In this document: piece by piece, positions 51,851 through 60,911 of the stretch | Layout of the letters: each line of letters opens with the position of its first letter | How positions within the stretch are numbered: position 1 is the first letter of the stretch | Assembly (NCBI GenBank): GCA_017642895.1 | Contig: JAEPON010000003.1 | Span: forward strand, 1 to 64,000 | From: Roseitalea sp. | GTDB lineage: Bacteria; Pseudomonadota; Alphaproteobacteria; Rhizobiales; Rhizobiaceae | Direction of reading: 5' to 3' | Length of the DNA: 64,000 nt | The notes under the pieces: generated by a model | What the model was told of the DNA's origin: nothing | Database searches by the model: none | What the model saw: the letters and a program-made list of their open reading frames with translations, nothing else | Made by a program: the position numbers and the translations under genes

Positions 51851-53161
51851 CTACTCCATCAGATGGTCGAGTTCGTGGTAGGCCGGAATGGTGCTGTCGA
51901 TCAACGCGCCATTGCGAATGACGATGCGATCGGCCTCGGGGCGGGACAGAAGCTCGGTCCATGACCGCCCTTCGAAAAGGATCAGATCGGCGGGCTCGCC
52001 GACCGCGATCCGGCCATGCACCGCATCGAGCCCCATCGCGGCCACGGGATTGGCGAAGACGGTCTTCGGCCAGCCGCCGACCGGATGGTCGAAATGGCAA
52101 ATGCGCGTCGCCATGCGGTAGACCTCCAGCATGTCGAGATCGCCATAGGCGTAGAACGGATCGCGCGTGTTGTCGGAGGCGACAGCGACATTGATGCCGC
52201 GCCCCGCCATCTCGTGCACAAGGGTCACGCCGCGCCAGCGCGGCGTCGTGCCGTCCGTCCGGCGATCCTGCAGATAAAGATTGCACAGCGGCAGCGAGAC
52301 GACAGAGATGTTGTGCGCCGCCACCGCATCGAGCGTGGCCAGCACCTCGTCGTCGGGCTGGCGTGCCAGAGAACAGCAATGGCCGACAAGGATGCGACCC
52401 TCAAATCCGTGCCGCGCCGCCGCATCGGCAATATGCCTGAGCCCGCGCGCACCGGGATCGTCGGTCTCGTCGGCATGGAAGTCGAGATCGAGCCCATGGT
52501 CGATGGCCGCGCGGAACACACGGTCGAGCAATGCGTCAAGATCCGGCACCATATACGTGACTGCACCGAGCACGCCGCCGGCAGCCGCCACCCGGCGGAC
52601 AAGCGTTTCGAACCAGTCCGCCTCGCGCACACCCTCGATCCCCAGAAGGCATGCCGCCTGCAACGCGATCCGTCCTTCCCAGCGCTCGCGCATCGTCTCG
52701 AACACCGGCCATGAAACCGTCTCCTGCGGCGCAACCGAATCCAGATGCGTGCGGATGGCGCGCGTCCCGTGTGCGTAAGCGCATTTGAGGGCAAATTCCA
52801 TGCGGGCGGCAACGTCCTCGGCCGACCAGTTGGCGGCACGATCGGCGCCAACACTGTCGAGCGCGCCCATGAAGGTGCCATCGGGATTGGCCTTGCGCGG
52901 CCAGATGTGGCCCTTGTCGAGATGGGTGTGGCAATCGGTGAAGCACGGCGAAACGATCCGCCCGCGCATGTCGTTTTCGGCCCGGCGCACATCGGCGGCC
53001 GCCGGTCTGACAGAGGCGATCCGCCGATCGACGACATCGATGTCATAAAGGCCGAACCCGTCGACGTCATGGATGGCAGAGGGGCCGTCGAGCCATGACC
53101 CATGCAGGCGCACGCGGCTCAGCGAAAAGCCGAAATTCCGGGTGATCAGATGGGTGGGCAC
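51851..53161 (-). CDS. cytosine-deaminase-family amidohydrolase
   Basis: This is a 436-residue metal-dependent hydrolase. The metal motif is DCHTHLDKGHIW (about 76-87), the catalytic glutamate and His come in DFHADETDD (about 227-235), another His in LVGHCCSLAR (about 255-264), and the metal aspartate in VASDNTRDPFYAYGDLDMLE (about 330-349). The block order matches CodA rather than the adenosine deaminase or dihydroorotase families. CodA relatives also act on isoguanine, creatinine-like rings and s-triazines, so cytosine itself is only one candidate. It is immediately downstream of the ABC permease, which suggests it acts on the imported ligand. Confidence 0.85.
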   Translation of the reverse strand: MPTHLITRNFGFSLSRVRLHGSWLDGPSAIHDVDGFGLYDIDVVDRRIASVRPAAADVRRAENDMRGRIVSPCFTDCHTHLDKGHIWPRKANPDGTFMGALDSVGADRAANWSAEDVAARMEFALKCAYAHGTRAIRTHLDSVAPQETVSWPVFETMRERWEGRIALQAACLLGIEGVREADWFETLVRRVAAAGGVLGAVTYMVPDLDALLDRVFRAAIDHGLDLDFHADETDDPGARGLRHIADAAARHGFEGRILVGHCCSLARQPDDEVLATLDAVAAHNISVVSLPLCNLYLQDRRTDGTTPRWRGVTLVHEMAGRGINVAVASDNTRDPFYAYGDLDMLEVYRMATRICHFDHPVGGWPKTVFANPVAAMGLDAVHGRIAVGEPADLILFEGRSWTELLSRPEADRIVIRNGALIDSTIPAYHELDHLME

Positions 53162-54034
53162 CTAATGCTCCCGGCTCAGCGCGCTCTCATGCCAGCGCCG
53201 CAGGATGCGGTTGGACAGCCAGCTCAGCGCCAGGAAGATCAGGATGCCGGTGAACGAGATCAGGATGAGCGCGGCGAACAGGCGCGGCGCGTTCAGCCGG
53301 TAGCCCGCTTCGATGATCCGGCTGGCAAGGCCGGATGACTGGCCGGCGGAACCGGCGACGAACTCGGCGACCACCGCGCCGATCAGCGCCAGCCCTCCGG
53401 CTATCTTCAGCCCGCCCAGGAAATAGGGCATCGCCGCCGGCAGCCGCAAGTGCCACAGCGTTTGCCAGCGCGTCGCGCCGTTGAGCTTGAAGAGATCAAT
53501 GAGGTTTCGGTCGACCGAGTTGAGACCCAGCGTCGTGTTCGACAGGATCGGGAAGAAAGCGACGATCCAGGCGCAAAGCAGGAGCTTGGCCGTCTGGTTC
53601 TCCACATAGATGTTGATCAACGGGAAGATCGCGACGATCGGCGTCACCTGGAGGATGACCGCGAACGGAAAAAAACTCATCTCCACCCATTTGGACTGGG
53701 TGAACAGGACCGACAGGCCGACGCCGCCGGCAACCGCCAGGAGCAGCGACAGGAAGGTGATCTTCAGCGTCACCCAGAGCGAAGAGAACAAAAGCCCGGC
53801 ATCGTCGGCCAGCGTTTGAAGAACGACACCCGGCCGCGGCAGGATGAAATGCGGGATCTCGTTCCACACGCAGATGCGGTCCCAAAGCCAGATCGCGGTC
53901 ACCATGATCAGGAGCGGCAGCGCCCACCGGCCGATCTTCTCAAACCGGCGCTGGCGGCGGCGGGCCAGTTCCTCGGCGTCGGCTTCGGTCAACGCGTCGG
54001 CTTGGATCGGCGCGGGCGCTTCAATCGACGACAT
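53162..54034 (-). CDS. ABC transporter permease, SsuC/ThiX type
   Basis: This is a 290-residue BPD-type permease with six helices after a 35-residue charged N-terminus. The EAA loop reads IDLFKLNGATRWQTLWHLRLPAAMPYF at about 187-213. It belongs with the SsuC/TauC/ThiX permeases for sulfonates, pyrimidine precursors or nitrate. It overlaps the ATPase gene by 14 bases and abuts the amidohydrolase gene, so uptake and hydrolysis appear coupled. Confidence 0.9.
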   Translation of the reverse strand: MSSIEAPAPIQADALTEADAEELARRRQRRFEKIGRWALPLLIMVTAIWLWDRICVWNEIPHFILPRPGVVLQTLADDAGLLFSSLWVTLKITFLSLLLAVAGGVGLSVLFTQSKWVEMSFFPFAVILQVTPIVAIFPLINIYVENQTAKLLLCAWIVAFFPILSNTTLGLNSVDRNLIDLFKLNGATRWQTLWHLRLPAAMPYFLGGLKIAGGLALIGAVVAEFVAGSAGQSSGLASRIIEAGYRLNAPRLFAALILISFTGILIFLALSWLSNRILRRWHESALSREH

Positions 54035-54833
54035 GGCCGTCCTCCACCGGGTCGAGCCCCATCGCAGCGCGCAGCATGGTCGATGCGCTGCGCGTCACAT
54101 GGGCATAGCCTTCCGATGTTCGGAACGCCTCGTCACGCGGATAGGGCGCATCGACCGTCATCTGGTCGAACACCCGGCCCGGCTTGGCCGCCATCACGAC
54201 GATCCGGCTCGCCAGATAGACGCTCTCGAACACCGAATGGGTGACGAAGATCACCGTGAAGCGCTCCTTCTCCCACAACGCCAGAAGGTCATTGTTGAGC
54301 TGGTTCCGGGTGATCTCGTCAAGGGCTGCGAACGGCTCGTCCATCAAAAGGACGCGCGGCCGGGTGACCAGCGCGCGGGCGATCGAGGTGCGCATCTTCA
54401 TGCCGCCCGACAGTTCGCGCGGCACCGCGTCCTCAAAGCCGGTCAGATTGACCTGTGCGAGCACCGCCGCGATCCGGTCGCGGGCCGCCTCGCGGCCGAC
54501 ACCCTGAAGCCGGAGCGGCAGCCACACATTGTCGAACACCGTCGCCCAGGGCATCAGCGTCGGCTCCTGGAAGACAAAGCCCACATCGGTCTTGCCCATG
54601 GGCGGGCCGAACCATTCGAGCCGTCCGGCGCTCGGCGCCGAAAGCCCGGCAATGAGCCGCAGCGCCGTCGACTTGCCGCATCCGGACGGCCCCAGAAGCG
54701 ACAGGAAATCGCCTTGGTTGATCGTCAGGTCCACATCGCGCAGCGCGACGACATCGCCAAACGCCTTGCCGACGCCGCGCAACACCAGTTGCGTGTCGCC
54801 GGTGTCGGCTTCGATGGATGGCGCAGCGCTCAC
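54021..54833 (-). CDS. ABC transporter ATP-binding protein, SsuB/TauB type
   Basis: This is a 270-residue ATPase. Walker A GPSGCGKST lies at about 48-56, the signature LSGGMKMR at about 143-150, and Walker B VLLMDEPFAALD follows. The short single-domain architecture is that of SsuB/TauB/ThiZ importers. It is placed between the binding protein (15 bases upstream) and the permease (overlap). Confidence 0.92.
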   Translation of the reverse strand: MSAAPSIEADTGDTQLVLRGVGKAFGDVVALRDVDLTINQGDFLSLLGPSGCGKSTALRLIAGLSAPSAGRLEWFGPPMGKTDVGFVFQEPTLMPWATVFDNVWLPLRLQGVGREAARDRIAAVLAQVNLTGFEDAVPRELSGGMKMRTSIARALVTRPRVLLMDEPFAALDEITRNQLNNDLLALWEKERFTVIFVTHSVFESVYLASRIVVMAAKPGRVFDQMTVDAPYPRDEAFRTSEGYAHVTRSASTMLRAAMGLDPVEDGHVVD

Positions 54834-54848
54834 CGCCCGCCCGTCCGG

Positions 54849-55841
54849 TCAGGGTTTGAGGTCAAGCCCGAGCCCCTGATTGACATAGTCGAGCGTATAG
54901 GATGCCGAGATGTCGATGCCCTCGGCCGCAACGCCCGCCGAAACCATCTTCTCATAGAAACTCTGCATGCGTTCGTCGGTCATCGCGCCGATCCCGAGCG
55001 TTTCGGTATCACCCGAATCGACGATGCCGTATTCTTTCAGCTTGTTGATCGAAAAGGCGATCTGCTCATCGCTCATGTCCGGATTGTCAGCCTGGATGAG
55101 TTCATTGGCGGCGGCATTGTCGCCATACAGATAATTGTACCAGCCCTTGATCGAGCCTTCGACGAAACAGGTCACCGCGTCGGGCTTTTCGTCGATGGTC
55201 GCCTGCATCACCTCGATCGTCGTCGAATAGGTGTCGAAACCGAAATCGGCGACCAGGAACAGGTTCGGCACGAACCCGCCTTCTCGCTCGACGGCAAAGG
55301 GCTCCGATGTGATGTAGCCCTGCTGCACCGAGCGCGGATTGGCGATGAAGGGCGCGGGGTTGAACGTATAGGGCACGCGCTTGGACGCATCGAAGCCGAA
55401 CTCGGTGATCATCCACTGATAATAGCTCTGAAAGCCCTGGTCGCCGAGGATGAACTCGTCGGCTTCCTTCAGCGCTTCGAAGCTGTCAAAGCCCTGGTCC
55501 GGATGGGTCATCAGCACTTGCGGTTCCTTCTGGAACGATGCCGCGACGACGACAACGGGAATGTCCTGTTCCACCGCCGAGAAGGCTTCCAGCATGTTGC
55601 CGCCCATATGCGCGTCGATTCGGCCCGCAAGCAGCAGCGCGCGGTTGTTGACCTGCGGGCCGCCCTGCTGGATTTCCACATCGAGGCCGCAGGCCTCATA
55701 GGTGCCGTCGGCCACCGACTGGTAGAAGCCGCCATGCTCGGGCTGGGCGAGCCAGTTGGTGCCGAACACGAATGTGTCCGCAGCGTGTGCGCCGGTTGCG
55801 GCGAAGGCCAGTGCGGTCGTGGCAAGAAGGATGCGTTTCAT
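54849..55841 (-). CDS. ABC transporter substrate-binding protein, NMT1/THI5-like
   Basis: This is a 330-residue periplasmic protein with signal peptide MKRILLATTALAFAATGAHA and mature start ADTFVFGTNWLAQPEHGGFYQS. The NWLAQPEHGGFYQ stretch is the NMT1/THI5-like fold seen in importers of pyrimidines, riboflavin-type or sulfonate ligands. I start at the ATG at 55841; the frame to 56099 is intergenic. It heads the leftward operon. Ligand is unknown: the adjacent deaminase suggests a pyrimidine- or creatinine-like heterocycle, while a thiamin precursor is possible. No TPP riboswitch was recognised upstream. Confidence 0.88.
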   Translation of the reverse strand: MKRILLATTALAFAATGAHAADTFVFGTNWLAQPEHGGFYQSVADGTYEACGLDVEIQQGGPQVNNRALLLAGRIDAHMGGNMLEAFSAVEQDIPVVVVAASFQKEPQVLMTHPDQGFDSFEALKEADEFILGDQGFQSYYQWMITEFGFDASKRVPYTFNPAPFIANPRSVQQGYITSEPFAVEREGGFVPNLFLVADFGFDTYSTTIEVMQATIDEKPDAVTCFVEGSIKGWYNYLYGDNAAANELIQADNPDMSDEQIAFSINKLKEYGIVDSGDTETLGIGAMTDERMQSFYEKMVSAGVAAEGIDISASYTLDYVNQGLGLDLKP

Positions 55842-56097
55842 CGATGACACCTTTTCTGTTGGCGTGGCCGTCCCCTGAAAGCCGGCGCGGCCATGCTTGT
55901 CCGATGCCGGCAAGGATGCAAGCCCCATGCCAGTGCGGCCGCGTTGAAGACCGCCATGTTTTTGCAGCGCTGTCGAGTGCAACGCGGCAGTCATCACAAT
56001 CAATTGGCCATGACGCAGGCTTGATATCGGCACGTCACGCCTTGTCATCGCCTCGCGCATTTGCATGATCGCCGGCAACGCAAGCCGGATCATTGTC
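55842..56097. other. 256-base divergent intergenic region
   Basis: This lies between the leftward binding-protein gene and the rightward RidA gene, so it should carry two promoters. The GC-rich left half has inverted GGCCGCGC/GCGCGGCC-like patches near 55888. The right half has AT-rich CAATCAATTG near 56000. I found no recognisable riboswitch (CUGAGA of TPP absent), NtrC -24/-12 promoter or small ORF. Confidence 0.5.
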
Positions 56098-56499
56098 ATG
56101 CTCGTTCACCGCATCCCGGACGCCATCCGCGCGCCCTTCGCCAAATACAGCCATGCGGTCGAGGTGCCGCCGGGCACGCGGCTTCTGTTCTGCTCGGGCC
56201 AGCTCGGCATTGCGCCCGATGACGAAGTGCCCGCCGGCACCGAGCCGCAGACGCGGCTCTGCTTTTCCAACATTGACGCGATCCTGCGCGACGCCGGCAT
56301 GAGCCTTGGCAACATCGTGCGCATCAACGCGTTCGTCACCGGACGCGAGCATCTGGCGCCCTACATGAAAGTGCGCGACGAACTGTTCGGCGACCCCGCC
56401 CCGGCATCGACCCTGATGATCGTGTCGGGCTTTGCACGGCCCGAATTCACCGTCGAGATCGAGGCGATCGCCGCCGCGCCCGCAGGAGATGATGCATGA
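56098..56499 (+). CDS. RidA/YjgF-family protein (imine/enamine deaminase)
   Basis: This is a 133-residue protein of the RidA superfamily. SHAVEVPPGTRLLFCSGQLGI and NIDAILRDAGMSLGNIVRINAFVT are typical strand and helix blocks. PASTLMIVSGFARPEFTVEIEAIA at the end contains the substrate-binding arginine (R of ARPEF). These proteins hydrolyse reactive imines or act on pathway-specific N-compounds (e.g. the Rut and aminomuconate pathways). I chose the ATG at 56098 over 56065. It overlaps the creatininase gene as ATGA, tying it to amide-ring chemistry. Confidence 0.85.
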   Translation: MLVHRIPDAIRAPFAKYSHAVEVPPGTRLLFCSGQLGIAPDDEVPAGTEPQTRLCFSNIDAILRDAGMSLGNIVRINAFVTGREHLAPYMKVRDELFGDPAPASTLMIVSGFARPEFTVEIEAIAAAPAGDDA

Positions 56500-57293
56500 C
56501 CCGCAAGCTCTGGTGGGGCGACTTCACGGCCCGGCAGTTCGAGGGCCTCGACCCCGAACGGACCATCGCCGTCCTGCCCGTCGCGGCAACCGAACAGCAT
56601 GGCCCGCATCTGCCGGTCGCCACCGACTACGCGATCATGGACGGCATGCTGGAGACCGTTTTCCCGCTCGTGCCCGACGATCTCGATGTCCGCTTCCTGC
56701 CGGTCCAGTGCGTCGGCAAGTCCAACGAGCACATCCGCGTGCCGGGCACGCTGACGATTCGCGCGACGACCCTGATCGACCAATGGAGCGATCTGGGCGA
56801 TTCGATCGCCCGTACCGGCATCAGGAAGCTGGTGATCGTCAATTCGCATGGCGGCAATGAGGAGATCATGGGCATTGTCGCCCGCGAGATGCGCGTCCGA
56901 CACGCCATGCTGGCGGTCAAGACGAGCTGGATGCGTTTCGGCCTTCCCGATGGCTTGTACTCGGAGACCGAGCGCCAGTTCGGCATCCATGGCGGCGATG
57001 TGGAAACATCGCTGATGCTGCATTTCCGGCCCGAGACCGTCGATATGGAGAAGGCGCAGGACTTCGCCTCGCGCACCGTCGGAGCACGCGGCGCCTTCGA
57101 CCATGTCGCGCCGCAGGGCACCCATGCCTGGGCATGGATTGCATCGGACCTGCATGCCGAGGGCGTCGTCGGCGAAGCGGCCCGCGCCACCGCCGAAAAG
57201 GGCGCCGCCACCGCACGGCACCAGGCAGAAGGTTTTGTCCAGTTGCTGGCCGAGGTGCGCAAGGCGAAGCTGCACGACTGGCTGCACGGCTGA
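56496..57293 (+). CDS. creatininase-family amidohydrolase
   Basis: This is a 265-residue protein of the creatininase family. Metal-binding motifs are [18 protein letters not shown] (about 28-45) with Glu and His, the NSHGGNEE block at about 116-123, and a metal glutamate in [14 protein letters not shown] (about 164-177). Members open cyclic amides (creatinine to creatine) or trim cofactor precursors (MftE, FAPy deformylase). ATGA coupling to RidA and the urease genes 115 bases downstream favour a nitrogen-salvage role. The substrate is not determined by sequence. Confidence 0.87.
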   Translation: MTRKLWWGDFTARQFEGLDPERTIAVLPVAATEQHGPHLPVATDYAIMDGMLETVFPLVPDDLDVRFLPVQCVGKSNEHIRVPGTLTIRATTLIDQWSDLGDSIARTGIRKLVIVNSHGGNEEIMGIVAREMRVRHAMLAVKTSWMRFGLPDGLYSETERQFGIHGGDVETSLMLHFRPETVDMEKAQDFASRTVGARGAFDHVAPQGTHAWAWIASDLHAEGVVGEAARATAEKGAATARHQAEGFVQLLAEVRKAKLHDWLHG

Positions 57294-57408
57294 CCGGATA
57301 ACAGGCAAAAGCCGCCCAAAATTTCAGCAGCCCGCACCGGCCTTGCAGCCTTCCCCGTCGCTCTTTGCCGGTCTAGCATCGGTCCAAAGACGACGCTGGG
57401 GACATGGC

Positions 57409-57711
57409 ATGCAACTGACACCGCGCGAAAAGGACAAGCTTCTGGTCGCCATGGCCGCCGAGGTGGCGCGCAAGCGGCTGGCGCGCGGCGTCAAGTTGAA
57501 CCATCCCGAGGCCATCGCGCTGATCACCGATTTCGTTGTTGAGGGCGCCCGCGACGGCCGTTCCGTCGCCGATTTGATGGCGGCCGGCGCCCATGTCATC
57601 ACCCGCGACCAGTGCATGGAGGGCGTGCCCGAAATGATCCACGACATCCAGGTCGAGGCGACCTTTCCCGACGGCACCAAGCTGGTGACCGTCCACGAGC
57701 CGATCAGATGA
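57409..57711 (+). CDS. ureA: urease gamma subunit
   Basis: UreA is the small structural subunit of the nickel urease. The 100-residue protein starts [20 protein letters not shown] and ends with the conserved [24 protein letters not shown] upstream serves as ribosome-binding site. The frame extends to 57103, but the start at 57409 is standard. Separate gamma, beta and alpha genes are present, the usual three-subunit layout. The stop overlaps a small membrane ORF (ATGA). No ureD lies upstream, where it is often found. Confidence 0.97.
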   Translation: MQLTPREKDKLLVAMAAEVARKRLARGVKLNHPEAIALITDFVVEGARDGRSVADLMAAGAHVITRDQCMEGVPEMIHDIQVEATFPDGTKLVTVHEPIR

Positions 57712-57890
57712 ACAGCCAGCCCTTCGTCATCGTCACGCAGACACCGTTCTCGACGTTCGATCATCTGGTGATCGGCATCGCCTTGGTGGCCGCCATGTCG
57801 ATCATGGGCATGCGGTGGCTGCTGCGGCGCCTGCGCGTCGTCCGCAATGCCGACACTCCGCAGCGAGGAACCAACCATGATCCCCGGTGA
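57708..57890 (+). CDS. 60-aa membrane peptide between ureA and ureB
   Basis: This 60-residue peptide ([20 protein letters not shown]) starts at an ATG overlapping the ureA stop. One transmembrane helix at about 18-36 ([20 protein letters not shown]) is followed by a basic stretch RRLRVVRNA. Its end overlaps the ureB start by 14 bases. It has the tight spacing of a real operon gene, but no family is recognised. Possible roles are membrane tethering of urease subunits or urea/ammonia handling (inference). It could also be only a translational coupling leader for ureB. Confidence 0.6.
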   Translation: MNSQPFVIVTQTPFSTFDHLVIGIALVAAMSIMGMRWLLRRLRVVRNADTPQRGTNHDPR

Positions 57891-58182
57891 AGTGATCACA
57901 CCCGATGCCGATATTGAACTCAATGCCGGCGTGGACACCATCACGCTGACCGTCGCCAACACCGGCGACCGGCCGGTGCAGGTCGGCTCGCACTATCATT
58001 TCTTCGAGACCAATCCGGCGCTGGAATTCGACCGCGAGGCCGCGCGCGGCTGTCGGCTCGACATCGCCGCCGGCACGGCGGTGCGCTTTGAGCCCGGCCA
58101 GACCCGCGATGTCACGCTGATCCATGTTGGCGGCAATCACGAGGTCTACGGCTTCCGCAAGATGATCATGGGGAGCCTGTGA
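57877..58182 (+). CDS. ureB: urease beta subunit
   Basis: UreB is a 101-residue structural subunit beginning [18 protein letters not shown]. The conserved [19 protein letters not shown] lies at about 28-46, with the family end [27 protein letters not shown] precedes the ATG at 57877. The frame extends to 57847 but lacks homology there. It overlaps the preceding peptide by 14 bases and the following exported protein by one (TGATG). Confidence 0.97.
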   Translation: MIPGEVITPDADIELNAGVDTITLTVANTGDRPVQVGSHYHFFETNPALEFDREAARGCRLDIAAGTAVRFEPGQTRDVTLIHVGGNHEVYGFRKMIMGSL

Positions 58183-58589
58183 TGCGACTGCCCGTGGCCT
58201 TCGTGCTGTGCCTTGCTGCCCTGCCCGCTGCCGCTCAGGACTGGAATTGCGACGATCCGGGCAACCTGCCGCAGCAGGGCATGAACCATTGCGCTTATCA
58301 AGACTGGCAGCGCGCCGACCGGGCGCTGAACGTCGCATGGCCGCTGGTTGTCGATAAGGCCAAGGCGCTGGATGAATCCAACCGCGACTATCACCCCGAA
58401 CAGGCCAATTTTCACGAAAACCTGCTCAAGGCCCAACGCGCCTGGATCGACTATCGCGACGGCCATTGCGGCGCCGAAGGTGCGCAATATGCCGGCGGGT
58501 CGATCCGACCGCTGATCGAAAACTCCTGCAAGGCGCACATGACGCGCCAGCGCACGCAAGAACTGTTGCTGTTGCTCGAAGACGGCTGA
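58182..58589 (+). CDS. exported LprI/DUF1311-like protein within the urease operon
   Basis: This is a 135-residue secreted protein with a signal peptide ([19 protein letters not shown], cleavage about 19). The mature domain has cysteine-paired motifs [20 protein letters not shown] and [22 protein letters not shown], which define the LprI/DUF1311 family (lysozyme-inhibitor-like). Members are periplasmic, four-cysteine helical proteins of mostly unknown function. The gene lies between ureB and ureC with one-base and 14-base junctions. Such genes are seen between urease genes in some Rhizobiales (context knowledge), and a direct urease role is unproven. Confidence 0.82.
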   Translation: MRLPVAFVLCLAALPAAAQDWNCDDPGNLPQQGMNHCAYQDWQRADRALNVAWPLVVDKAKALDESNRDYHPEQANFHENLLKAQRAWIDYRDGHCGAEGAQYAGGSIRPLIENSCKAHMTRQRTQELLLLLEDG

Positions 58590-58603
58590 CCGAAGGACCG
58601 CCC

Positions 58604-60316
58604 ATGCCCGCCCGCATATCCCGCGCCGCCTATGCCGACATGTTCGGCCCCACCACCGGCGACAAGGTGCGCCTGGCCGACACTGACCTTTTCATCGAGG
58701 TGGAAAACGACTTCACCACCTATGGCGAGGAGGTGAAGTTTGGTGGCGGCAAGGTCATCCGCGACGGCATGGGCCAGAGCCAGGTGACCCGCCATGACGG
58801 CGCCGTCGACACGGTGATTACCAACGCGCTGATCGTCGACGTCACCGGCATCTACAAGGCCGATGTGGGTTTGAAGGAAGGGCGCATCGCCGCCATCGGC
58901 AAGGCCGGCAATCCGGACACGCAATCGGGCATCGACATCATCATTGGTCCGGGCACCGAGGCCATCGCCGGCGAAGGCAAGATCCTGACCGCCGGCGGCT
59001 TCGACAGCCACATTCATTTCATCTGCCCTCAGCAAATCGACGACGCGCTGATGTCGGGCGTCACGACCATGCTCGGCGGAGGCACCGGCCCGGCGCATGG
59101 CTCGCTCGCAACGACCTGCACGCCCGGCCCCTGGCATATCGGCCGGATGATCCAGTCCGCTGATGCCTTCCCGATGAACTTGGCCTTTGCCGGCAAGGGC
59201 AATGCATCCCTGCCCGCCGCGCTAGAGGAACAGGTGCTCGGCGGCGCCTGCGCGCTCAAGCTGCACGAGGATTGGGGCACGACGCCCGCCGCCATCGATT
59301 GCTGCCTGAAGGTGGCCGATGCGTTCGATGTGCAGGTGATGATCCACACCGACACGCTCAACGAGAGCGGCTTTGTGGAATCGACCATCGAGGCGATCCA
59401 TGGCCGCACCATCCACGCCTTCCACACCGAGGGCGCCGGCGGCGGCCATGCGCCGGACATCATCAGGATCTGCGGTCTCGACAACGTGCTGCCGTCCTCG
59501 ACCAACCCGACCCGGCCCTACACGGTCAACACGATCGACGAGCATCTCGACATGTTGATGGTCTGCCATCACCTCGATTCCAACATTCCCGAGGATGTGG
59601 CGTTTGCCGAATCGCGCATCCGCAAGGAGACCATCGCCGCCGAAGACATTCTGCACGATATGGGCGCTTTCTCGATCATCGCGTCCGACAGCCAGGCGAT
59701 GGGCCGCGTCGGCGAGGTGATCATCCGCACCTGGCAGACCGCCGACAAGATGAAGCGCCAGCGCGGCGCGCTGCCCGAGGAACAAGGCGACAATGACAAT
59801 CACCGCGTGCGCCGCTACATCGCCAAATACACGATCAACCCGGCCATCGCGCACGGCATATCGAACGAGATCGGCTCGGTCGAAGTCGGCAAGCGTGCCG
59901 ATCTGGTGCTGTGGGACACCGCCTTCTTCGGCGTCAAACCGGCGATGATTTTGCTGGGCGGCTCGATCGTCGCCGCGCCCATGGGCGACCCGAACGCCTC
60001 GATCCCGACGCCGCAGCCGGTGCATTACAGGCCCATGTTCGGCGCCTTCGGCAAGGCGCTGACCAATTCGGCGGTGACCTTCGTTTCCAAGGCGGCGATC
60101 GAGGACGGTCTTGCCCACAAGCTGGAAACACAGAAAGAGCTGGTCGCCGTCGACAATGTGCGCGGCGGCATCTCCAAGGCCGATCTGAAGCTGAATGACG
60201 CAACGCCCACCGTCGAGGTGGACCCCGAAACCTACGAGGTCCGCGCCGACGGCGAACTGCTCACCTGTGCGCCGGCGGACGTGGTGCCGATGGCGCAGCG
60301 TTACTTTCTGTTCTAA
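58604..60316 (+). CDS. ureC: urease alpha subunit (catalytic)
   Basis: UreC hydrolyses urea at a dinickel centre. The 570-residue length is standard. Visible nickel ligands are H136/H138 (GGFDSHIHF), the carbamylated lysine K219 ([12 protein letters not shown]), and later histidines in [12 protein letters not shown] and [15 protein letters not shown]. The catalytic flap cysteine and histidine occur in [20 protein letters not shown]. The start at 58604 ([20 protein letters not shown]) matches the family; the longer frame is rejected. About 105 bases separate it from the next gene, and a hairpin (GCCACG-CCG-CGTGGC, 60333-60347) lies there. Confidence 0.98.
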   Translation: MPARISRAAYADMFGPTTGDKVRLADTDLFIEVENDFTTYGEEVKFGGGKVIRDGMGQSQVTRHDGAVDTVITNALIVDVTGIYKADVGLKEGRIAAIGKAGNPDTQSGIDIIIGPGTEAIAGEGKILTAGGFDSHIHFICPQQIDDALMSGVTTMLGGGTGPAHGSLATTCTPGPWHIGRMIQSADAFPMNLAFAGKGNASLPAALEEQVLGGACALKLHEDWGTTPAAIDCCLKVADAFDVQVMIHTDTLNESGFVESTIEAIHGRTIHAFHTEGAGGGHAPDIIRICGLDNVLPSSTNPTRPYTVNTIDEHLDMLMVCHHLDSNIPEDVAFAESRIRKETIAAEDILHDMGAFSIIASDSQAMGRVGEVIIRTWQTADKMKRQRGALPEEQGDNDNHRVRRYIAKYTINPAIAHGISNEIGSVEVGKRADLVLWDTAFFGVKPAMILLGGSIVAAPMGDPNASIPTPQPVHYRPMFGAFGKALTNSAVTFVSKAAIEDGLAHKLETQKELVAVDNVRGGISKADLKLNDATPTVEVDPETYEVRADGELLTCAPADVVPMAQRYFLF

Positions 60317-60421
60317 ACCCGACGCAGCGCATGCCACGCCGCGTGGCGGCTTGCGCGCGATCAAGTCACACGCATCCGCGCTATGCCAGACTAGGCTTCC
60401 CGAACCGCGGAGGACGTCGAC

Positions 60422-60880
60422 ATGACCGACAAGATTGCACTCAGTCACGATGGCTGGCTGGTGGTCGCCGATGGCGAAAAGGCGCTGTTCCTGCGCAATG
60501 AAGGCGATGCCAAATACCCAAATCTCGAGGTCTTTCGCGAGGAAGAGCAGGATAATCCGCCCAATCGCGAACAGGCCGCCAACCGGCGTGGGCGGTTCAA
60601 TGACGGACCCAGTGTTCACCGCAGCGCAGTCGATGACACGGACTGGCATCAGCTCGGCAAGGACCGGTTCGCAGCCGAACTGGCCGACATTCTTTACAAG
60701 CAGGCCCACAAGGGCCGGTTCCAGCAGCTTGTCCTCGTCGCCGCTCCCGGCGTTTTGGGTCAGATGCGCAAGGAACTGCATCAGGCGGTCACCGGCCGCA
60801 TCGTCGGCGAAGTGGACAAGGACTTGACCAACCATCCTGTCGACGAGATCGAAAAGCTCGTGCTTCACTCGGAAGGCTAG
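60422..60880 (+). CDS. host-attachment / baeRF-family protein
   Basis: This is a 152-residue soluble protein of the host-attachment family (now grouped with bacterial eRF1-like baeRF domains). The start KIALSHDGWLVVADGEKALFLRNEGD, a central block with RSAVDDTDWHQLGKDRFAAELADILY, and the end QAVTGRIVGEVDKDLTNHPVDEIEKLV are characteristic. The family was named from plant-attachment work in Agrobacterium, but biochemical function is uncertain and a ribosome-related role has been proposed. It lies between ureC and the rest of the urease accessory genes, probably with its own promoter. Unrelated to urease as far as known. Confidence 0.82.
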   Translation: MTDKIALSHDGWLVVADGEKALFLRNEGDAKYPNLEVFREEEQDNPPNREQAANRRGRFNDGPSVHRSAVDDTDWHQLGKDRFAAELADILYKQAHKGRFQQLVLVAAPGVLGQMRKELHQAVTGRIVGEVDKDLTNHPVDEIEKLVLHSEG

Positions 60881-60911
60881 GCAAGGCTCGCGCAGGCGCC
60901 TATGCAAGGCG

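Noticed and set aside
55842-56000. TPP or purine riboswitch upstream of the THI5-like binding protein
   Set aside because: Conserved core elements (CUGAGA and the thi-box end) are missing on the minus strand and no matching stem pattern was found.
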